Made by a program: the position numbers and the translations under genes. From NCBI RefSeq assembly GCF_900113135.1, contig NZ_FOOH01000006.1, forward strand, positions 1-64,000: a DNA stretch of 64,000 nucleotides, read 5' to 3'. The notes under the pieces are model-generated. The model saw only the letters and a list, made by a program, of their open reading frames with translations, was not told the DNA's origin and did not search any database. Numbering within the stretch: the first letter of the stretch is position 1; each line of letters begins with the position of its first letter. Positions 59,157-64,000 of this stretch are shown here, in pieces. The stretch is from Salegentibacter agarivorans. GTDB taxonomy: Bacteria > Bacteroidota > Bacteroidia > Flavobacteriales > Flavobacteriaceae.

Positions 59157-61301
59157 ATGAAAAAAAACATTATAAAAGGCCTGGGGGTGTTTGCGCTGGT
59201 CGCAGGATTTCAAGCTAATTCCCAGGAACAAAACCCCAAACAGAATATGGATAACATTTTACTTGCTGAATGGACTGGCCCTTATGCCGGCGTTCCCGCT
59301 TTTGATAAAATGCAGGTAGAACTTGTAAAACCCGCAATGCTTAAAGCGATGGATGCGCATCTTGCTGAAATCGATAAAATTACCCAAAATCCTGAACCGG
59401 CAACTTTTGAAAATACTATTGTGCCTTTTGAAGATTCTGGCGATCTTTTAAACAGGGTATTTACTTATTACGGTATATTTAGCAGCAATGTTTCCAGTCC
59501 TGAATTTAGGGAAATACAGCGCGAACTTTCTCCGGAAATTTCTGAATACAGCTCTAAAATTTCTCAAAACACAAAACTATTCGAAAGGATTAAAACCGTT
59601 TATCAGAATTCAGAAGAAAATCCGCTACCGGCTCCAGAGCAACGCGTAATTGATCTTATTTACGAAGAATTTGCGATGGAAGGCGCCAATTTAAACGAAG
59701 AAGATAAAAAGCGTTACGCCGAAATAAACAGTGAACTTTCTGAATTATATACCAAATTCTCTAATAATGTTCTTGCTGAGGAAGAGAACTACATTGTTTA
59801 TTTAACCGAAGATCAACTTAGCGGCCTTCCGGAATCTTATGTGAAAGCTGCAGCGAGCACTGCTAAAGCCAATGGAGAAGCAGGGAAATATGCCGTAACC
59901 AATACGCGCTCTTCTATGGATCCGTTTTTAACTTATTCTGATGAACGTGAACTACGCGAAAAAGTTTGGAAAAACTATTATTCCCGGGGTGATAATGATG
60001 ATGAATTTGATAATAATGAGGTGATAAAAAAAATCCTGAAACTTCGCGATGAACGTGTAGAGTTGCTGGGTTATGAAAATTTTGCCCAATGGCGCTTACA
60101 AAACCGAATGGCTAAAAACCCAGAAAACGCGATGGAACTTATGGAAGCCGTTTGGCCGGCTGCACTTGCCCGCGTAGAAGAAGAAGTAAAAGATATGCAA
60201 GCTGTAGCCGATGATGAAGGGGCTAATATTACCATTAAACCCTGGGATTATAGATATTATGCAGAAAAAGTAAGAAAAGAAAAATACGATCTTGACAGTG
60301 AGGAAGTAAAGCAGTATTTAGAACTGGGCAATCTAACCGATGCGCTTTTCTATACCGCTGGAGAGCTTTTTAATTTCGAGTTTAAGCCGGTAGAAGAAGG
60401 TAGCGTCCCTGTTTTCCACGAAGATGTAAATGTTTGGGAAGTAACCGATAAAGATTCTGGAGAACTTATTGGGCTTTGGTATTTAGATCCTTTTGCGCGC
60501 CAGGGAAAACGTTCAGGTGCCTGGGCAACCACCTATAGAAGTTATTCTGAATTAGAAGGTGCAAAACCCGTTTTAGCATCCAATAATTCTAACTTTATAA
60601 AACCGGCTCCCAGAGAACCTGTGTTAGTTTCCTGGGACGATGCCGAAACTTTTTTCCACGAATTTGGCCACGCGCTACACTTTTTAGCTGCCGATATTAA
60701 ATATCCAACCCTAAACAGTGGTGTTCGTGATTATACCGAGTTTCAATCGCAATTACTGGAACGTTGGTTATCTACCGATAAAGTGATAAACCGCTTTCTA
60801 AAACATCATGAAACCGGGGAAGTAATTCCAGATGAATTAGTAGCCAAAATTAAAAAAGCAGCTACTTTCAATCAGGGATTCGCTACCACCGAGTTTTTAG
60901 CTTCGGCTTTAATGGATATGAAATACCATACCACAGATCCCGATAAAATTGAACCAAGAAAGTTTGAAAAAGAAACTTTAGACGAACTGGGAATGCCAGA
61001 TGAAATTGTGATGCGTCACCGTTCTCCACATTTTGGACACGTATTTTCAGGAGAAGGTTATGCTACCGGATATTACGGCTATTTATGGGCTGATGTATTA
61101 ACCTCTGACGCTGCGGAAGCTTTTGCTGAATCTCCCGGAGGATTCTACGATGAGAATATGGCAGAAAAATTAGTGAAATATCTGTTTGCGCCAAGAAACG
61201 CCATGGATCCCGCTGAAGCTTATCGAAAATTTAGAGGCCGTGATGCTGAAATTGATGCGCTAATGCGCGATCGTGGCTTCCCGGTACCTGAAGAGAAATA
61301 A
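59157..61301 (+). CDS. dcp: M3 family peptidyl-dipeptidase (Dcp-like), exported
   Basis: A zinc metallopeptidase of 714 aa. The N-terminus (MKKNIIKGLGVFALVAGFQA, then NSQEQ) is a signal peptide, so the enzyme works in the periplasm, unlike cytosolic relatives. The thermolysin-like zinc site HEFGHALH lies at residues 501-508, and the third ligand Glu lies in the following VRDYTEFQSQLLERW. Other family phrases are ERVELLGYENFAQWRL, GLWYLDPFARQGKRSGAW and FSGEGYATGYYGYLWADVL. It removes dipeptides from peptide C-termini. Terminator at 61323. Confidence 0.94.
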   Translation: MKKNIIKGLGVFALVAGFQANSQEQNPKQNMDNILLAEWTGPYAGVPAFDKMQVELVKPAMLKAMDAHLAEIDKITQNPEPATFENTIVPFEDSGDLLNRVFTYYGIFSSNVSSPEFREIQRELSPEISEYSSKISQNTKLFERIKTVYQNSEENPLPAPEQRVIDLIYEEFAMEGANLNEEDKKRYAEINSELSELYTKFSNNVLAEEENYIVYLTEDQLSGLPESYVKAAASTAKANGEAGKYAVTNTRSSMDPFLTYSDERELREKVWKNYYSRGDNDDEFDNNEVIKKILKLRDERVELLGYENFAQWRLQNRMAKNPENAMELMEAVWPAALARVEEEVKDMQAVADDEGANITIKPWDYRYYAEKVRKEKYDLDSEEVKQYLELGNLTDALFYTAGELFNFEFKPVEEGSVPVFHEDVNVWEVTDKDSGELIGLWYLDPFARQGKRSGAWATTYRSYSELEGAKPVLASNNSNFIKPAPREPVLVSWDDAETFFHEFGHALHFLAADIKYPTLNSGVRDYTEFQSQLLERWLSTDKVINRFLKHHETGEVIPDELVAKIKKAATFNQGFATTEFLASALMDMKYHTTDPDKIEPRKFEKETLDELGMPDEIVMRHRSPHFGHVFSGEGYATGYYGYLWADVLTSDAAEAFAESPGGFYDENMAEKLVKYLFAPRNAMDPAEAYRKFRGRDAEIDALMRDRGFPVPEEK

Positions 61302-61322
61302 AATATCAAAGAAAATTTTGTG

Positions 61323-61362
61323 AAACCTGCCTCAAAGACTTCTTTTAGGCAGGTTTTTTATT
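61323..61362 (+). terminator. Terminator of the M3 peptidase gene
   Basis: AAACCTGCCT (61323-61332) pairs with AGGCAGGTTT (61347-61356), followed by TTTATTT. Confidence 0.85.
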
Positions 61363-61375
61363 TATGCTATTTCAA

Positions 61376-61975
61376 TTATTCAATGGCTTTAGCTACAAGT
61401 TTTTCGGGGCCAGCCATAAATCCATATAAGTGCAATTTATCTGCAGTAATTTTCTCAATGGGTACCGCAGTAATTGGGTTACCATAGCGATGAATTACCA
61501 GGAAATAAGTTTCATCTATTTTCTTTAAATAGGAATGCATAATTTTACTATCGGGATGATTTTGAAAATCTATTTCGAAATTTTTCCCACCCCGTTCTAA
61601 ATTGTATTTTTTCTGTTTAATTTTTGCAGCGTTTAAATCTGTTTTAGTGGGAACTAATCTTATATAATCTATAGGTTGTTCCAATCTTTCTGAAGAAATA
61701 CTTAATCGGTTAGGATTTTTAAAGCTGAAATCGGCAAAGGCGAGTGTATCTATTTTCAACTTGTTATCTTCGGTTTGATATGCAGTTTTTGTCACAAATT
61801 GATCAAAGTTATAGTGAGATAAGGAATCTTCACTCACTTCCATTAAATGTATTCCGGGAAAACCACCAAAGCTTTTATTTCCCGAGACAATCCATTTTCC
61901 TTCTAATTCCTGCGCAGTAATTGAAGTGCTTAACAAAAAAATAAAAAAGACAAAATAGCTATCAATAAATTTCAT
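61376..61975 (-). CDS. Exported hypothetical protein
   Basis: About 199 aa from the ATG at 61975 (MKFIDSYFVFFIFLLSTSIT, AQ), a better signal peptide than the longer frame from 61999. The mature part starts ELEGKWIVSGNKSFGGFPGI, the opening of many lipocalin-like exported proteins, then alternating beta strands (LMEVSEDSLSHYNFD, RLSISSERLEQPIDYIRLVP). A possible beta-barrel; no conserved motif is recognised. Confidence 0.55.
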   Translation of the reverse strand: MKFIDSYFVFFIFLLSTSITAQELEGKWIVSGNKSFGGFPGIHLMEVSEDSLSHYNFDQFVTKTAYQTEDNKLKIDTLAFADFSFKNPNRLSISSERLEQPIDYIRLVPTKTDLNAAKIKQKKYNLERGGKNFEIDFQNHPDSKIMHSYLKKIDETYFLVIHRYGNPITAVPIEKITADKLHLYGFMAGPEKLVAKAIE

Positions 61976-62125
61976 AATTCTACATTTTAAGTTGAACAAT
62001 AATTTATAAAATAGCCGGCTAAAAACCTTATTTATTCGATAGTTTCCTTATTATTTAGATGAAAAACGGAATTATAAGTGTTTGTAGGGCAATATATTAT
62101 ACAAAACCCTATTGGTATAAATCAA

Positions 62126-62158
62126 AAAAGCCATCAGCGAATAACTGATGGCTTTTAT
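62126..62158 (-). terminator. Terminator of ndk
   Basis: AAAAGCCATCAG (62126-62137), a seven-base loop and CTGATGGCTTTT (62145-62156). On the minus strand it is followed by TTTGATTTAT. It lies about 20 bases behind the ndk stop. Confidence 0.82.
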
Positions 62159-62177
62159 ATTACTTAAAAAGTTCTGC

Positions 62178-62597
62178 TTAGAACATCTCTCTACCTGAAA
62201 AATGAAAAGCAGCTTCAATCCGTGCGTTTTCGTCGCTATCACTTCCGTGTACAGCATTTTCACCAACAGATTTCGCGTATTTTTTTCTTATAGTTCCTTC
62301 AGCAGCATCTTCTGGGTTTGTGGCTCCAATTAAAGCTCTAAAATCTTCTACGGCATTGTCTTTTTCTAACACAGCCGATACGATTGGTCCACGAGTCATA
62401 AACTCTACCAACTCTCCAAAGAAAGGACGTTCGTTGTGTACTGCATAAAATTCTTCAGCATCAGCGGTAGTCATTTGAGTCATTTTCAAAGCTACAATTC
62501 TAAATCCTGAAGCGGTAATTTGCTCTAATATTGCACCTACATTCCCGGCTTCAACAGCATCGGGCTTTATCATGGTGAATGTTCTTTTTCCTGCCAT
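62178..62597 (-). CDS. ndk: Nucleoside diphosphate kinase
   Basis: NDK passes the gamma phosphate of ATP to other nucleoside diphosphates. The 139 aa protein is full length: [60 protein letters not shown] and the active-site His in [14 protein letters not shown]. It is monocistronic with a canonical promoter. Confidence 0.97.
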   Translation of the reverse strand: MAGKRTFTMIKPDAVEAGNVGAILEQITASGFRIVALKMTQMTTADAEEFYAVHNERPFFGELVEFMTRGPIVSAVLEKDNAVEDFRALIGATNPEDAAEGTIRKKYAKSVGENAVHGSDSDENARIEAAFHFSGREMF

Positions 62598-62619
62598 CTT
62601 ATGGTTTTTTAAATTTTGG

Positions 62620-62649
62620 CAAAAATAATTAAATAAGCTGCAAATACAA
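62620..62649 (-). promoter_or_regulatory. Promoter of ndk
   Basis: On the minus strand TTG (62649-62647), exactly 19 bases, TATTTTTG (62627-62620), an ideal Bacteroidota promoter. The leader would be about 15 bases. Confidence 0.7.
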
Positions 62650-62956
62650 GCTCCTTTAAGTTTTATATGAATTTAGCTTTCAGACTGCTGCATTTTTTAA
62701 AGCCTAAATAGAAAAAAGCTTAGAAAGAGCGACAAAATTACCTTCATTTTTTGTTGATTTGTTGAATACAAAAATACAGATTGGTTTTTTAAGCTGGTAT
62801 TAATAAATTGTATCTTTACTGATTACTCGCCGGGCAAGAGATTGAATTATAGCCCTGGGTTTATCACTAAAGGAAATGAAATTTGAAACGTTTTTGTTTC
62901 ATTTTTTTCAACATAATACCTTGAGGATTTATCCCGGTGGTATTTTATATTAAATT
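62650..62956. other. Gene-free gap between ndk and nrnA
   Basis: No coding frame, tRNA or strong hairpin is seen. The segment AATTGTATCTTTACTGATTA at about 62807 contains TATCTTTA, one base off the -7 consensus, and may be the nrnA promoter. Confidence 0.4.
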
Positions 62957-63967
62957 ATGATAGAACAAGCAATTTTAGAGATCACTGCCGAACTTTCCCA
63001 GGCTAAAAATATAGTTATTGTACCACACAAAGGCCCCGATGGTGACGCCATGGGTTCTACCTTAGGTTTAATGCATTTTTTAAGGGATAAAGGCCATAAG
63101 GTAAATGTGATTTCACCAAACGACTATCCCAGGTTTCTAAAATGGCTACCGGGAAATGATGAGGTAATTATCTATGAAAAAGATAAAGTAAATGCCGAAA
63201 ATTTTATAAATGAAGCCGAGCTGGTTTTTGCTCTGGATTTTAATCATTTAGACCGCTCTGGCGATATGCAGGAAATCTTAACAGCTTCGGAAGCTGTTTT
63301 TATTATGATAGACCATCACCGGGAACCCTCAGACTTTGCTAACTATACCTATAGCGATGCCGAAATGAGTTCTACCTGCGAAATGGTGTATCATTTTATT
63401 GATAAATTACGCGCCGTACATAAAATCACTCCCGAAATCGCCACCTGCCTTTATGTAGGTATTATGACTGATACGGGCTCGTTTAGATTTAGTGCCACCA
63501 GTGCCGAAACACACCGCGTAATAGCCGATTTAATTGATAAAGGGGCGGTAAATCACGAAATTCATAACAATATATTTGACACCTATAATGAAGACCGGCT
63601 TCAGCTTTTAGGAACTGCGCTGCAAAACTTACGAGTAAAACCTCAGTATAAAACGGCTTACATAACTTTAACTCAGGAAGAGCTGGATAAACATAATTTT
63701 CAAAAAGGAGATACCGAAGGTTTTGTAAATTACGGCCTGGCGATAGAAAAGGTAGTTTTTGCCATAATTTTTATTGAAAATAAACAAGAGGGAATTATTA
63801 AAATTTCATTTAGATCTAAAGGTAATTTTAACGTAAATGAATTTGCCAGGGCTCATTTTGAAGGCGGAGGCCACAATAATGCGGCCGGAGGTAAAAGTGA
63901 ACTTTCTATGGAAGACACCATCACAAAGCTTAATACCATTCTTCCCAGTTATAAGGAATTGCAATAA
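62957..63967 (+). CDS. nrnA: DHH-family phosphoesterase, NrnA-like oligoribonuclease/pAp phosphatase
   Basis: A 336 aa enzyme that degrades nanoRNA and dephosphorylates 3'-phosphoadenosine 5'-phosphate. The metal-binding motifs are NIVIVPHKGPDGDAMGSTLG (DxD-type), LVFALDFNHLDRSGDM, FIMIDHHREPSDFA (DHH), and TDTGSFRFSATS. The DHHA1 domain closes the protein with FARAHFEGGGHNNAAGG. The next gene starts on its last base. Confidence 0.92.
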   Translation: MIEQAILEITAELSQAKNIVIVPHKGPDGDAMGSTLGLMHFLRDKGHKVNVISPNDYPRFLKWLPGNDEVIIYEKDKVNAENFINEAELVFALDFNHLDRSGDMQEILTASEAVFIMIDHHREPSDFANYTYSDAEMSSTCEMVYHFIDKLRAVHKITPEIATCLYVGIMTDTGSFRFSATSAETHRVIADLIDKGAVNHEIHNNIFDTYNEDRLQLLGTALQNLRVKPQYKTAYITLTQEELDKHNFQKGDTEGFVNYGLAIEKVVFAIIFIENKQEGIIKISFRSKGNFNVNEFARAHFEGGGHNNAAGGKSELSMEDTITKLNTILPSYKELQ

Positions 63968-64000
63968 TGAATAAATATCTAATTTTTATAGCAATTTTCG
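63967..64000 (+). CDS. Start of a further gene (cut by window edge)
   Basis: ATG at 63967 shares a base with the nrnA stop (TAATG), and the visible residues are MNKYLIFIAIF, a likely signal peptide. In Flavobacteria I recall that the peptidyl-prolyl isomerase gene gldI can follow an NrnA-type gene, but eleven residues cannot settle it. Confidence 0.5.
   Translation, partial: MNKYLIFIAIF

Overview
The window is chromosomal DNA from a member of the Bacteroidota, most likely the family Flavobacteriaceae. This rests on the AT-rich sequence, the gliding-motility transport genes gldF and gldG, several promoters of the Bacteroidota form (TTG, about 19 bases, TAnnTTTG), A-rich leaders in place of strong Shine-Dalgarno sites, lipoproteins with short lipoboxes, and the small bacterial SRP RNA. 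I do not assign a genus.

Layout. Positions 1-321 hold the cut-off start of an IS1182-type transposase. From 0.4 to 21 kb there is core and household content: an ABC-F translation factor, transaldolase, SRP RNA, glutaminyl cyclase, glyA, fumarylacetoacetase, a double-length UvrA-like ATPase, an Lgt-like enzyme and a LytS/LytTR two-component pair. From about 21.1 to 31.5 kb lies an integrative and mobilizable element. It carries a relaxase, a MobC-like protein, a candidate oriT, a primase, an iteron-like repeat cluster, VapE, an excisionase-like HTH protein and a tyrosine integrase. It also carries two complete three-gene HipB-HipS-HipT toxin-antitoxin loci, one near each end. The integrase has a one-base frameshift and vapE has two nonsense codons plus a frameshift, so the mobility machinery looks dead while both toxin loci remain open.

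From 31.6 to 64 kb the chromosome resumes: mnmE, dnaN, gldG-gldF, a SAM hydrolase-type protein, phoH, purC, a HigBA-like pair, a dinB-dnaE2 mutagenesis cassette, the tesA/ybbA/ybbP neighbourhood, MFS and MATE exporters, an Asp/Glu racemase, a SerB-SerA fusion, an azurin-like cupredoxin, an M3 peptidase, ndk and nrnA.

The parts of most interest are the paired HipBST loci with a 61-bp-spaced operator array in front of one of them, the decaying element that carries them, a REP-like palindromic repeat that twice sits inside the loop of a terminator-like hairpin between convergent genes, the 1496-residue tandem UvrA, the SerB-SerA fusion, and an undescribed pair of related small membrane proteins at 46.0-47.0 kb. 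Broken genes (integrase, vapE, a lipoprotein at 55.7 kb, a hydrolase tail at 16.7 kb) were reconstructed by reading across frames.
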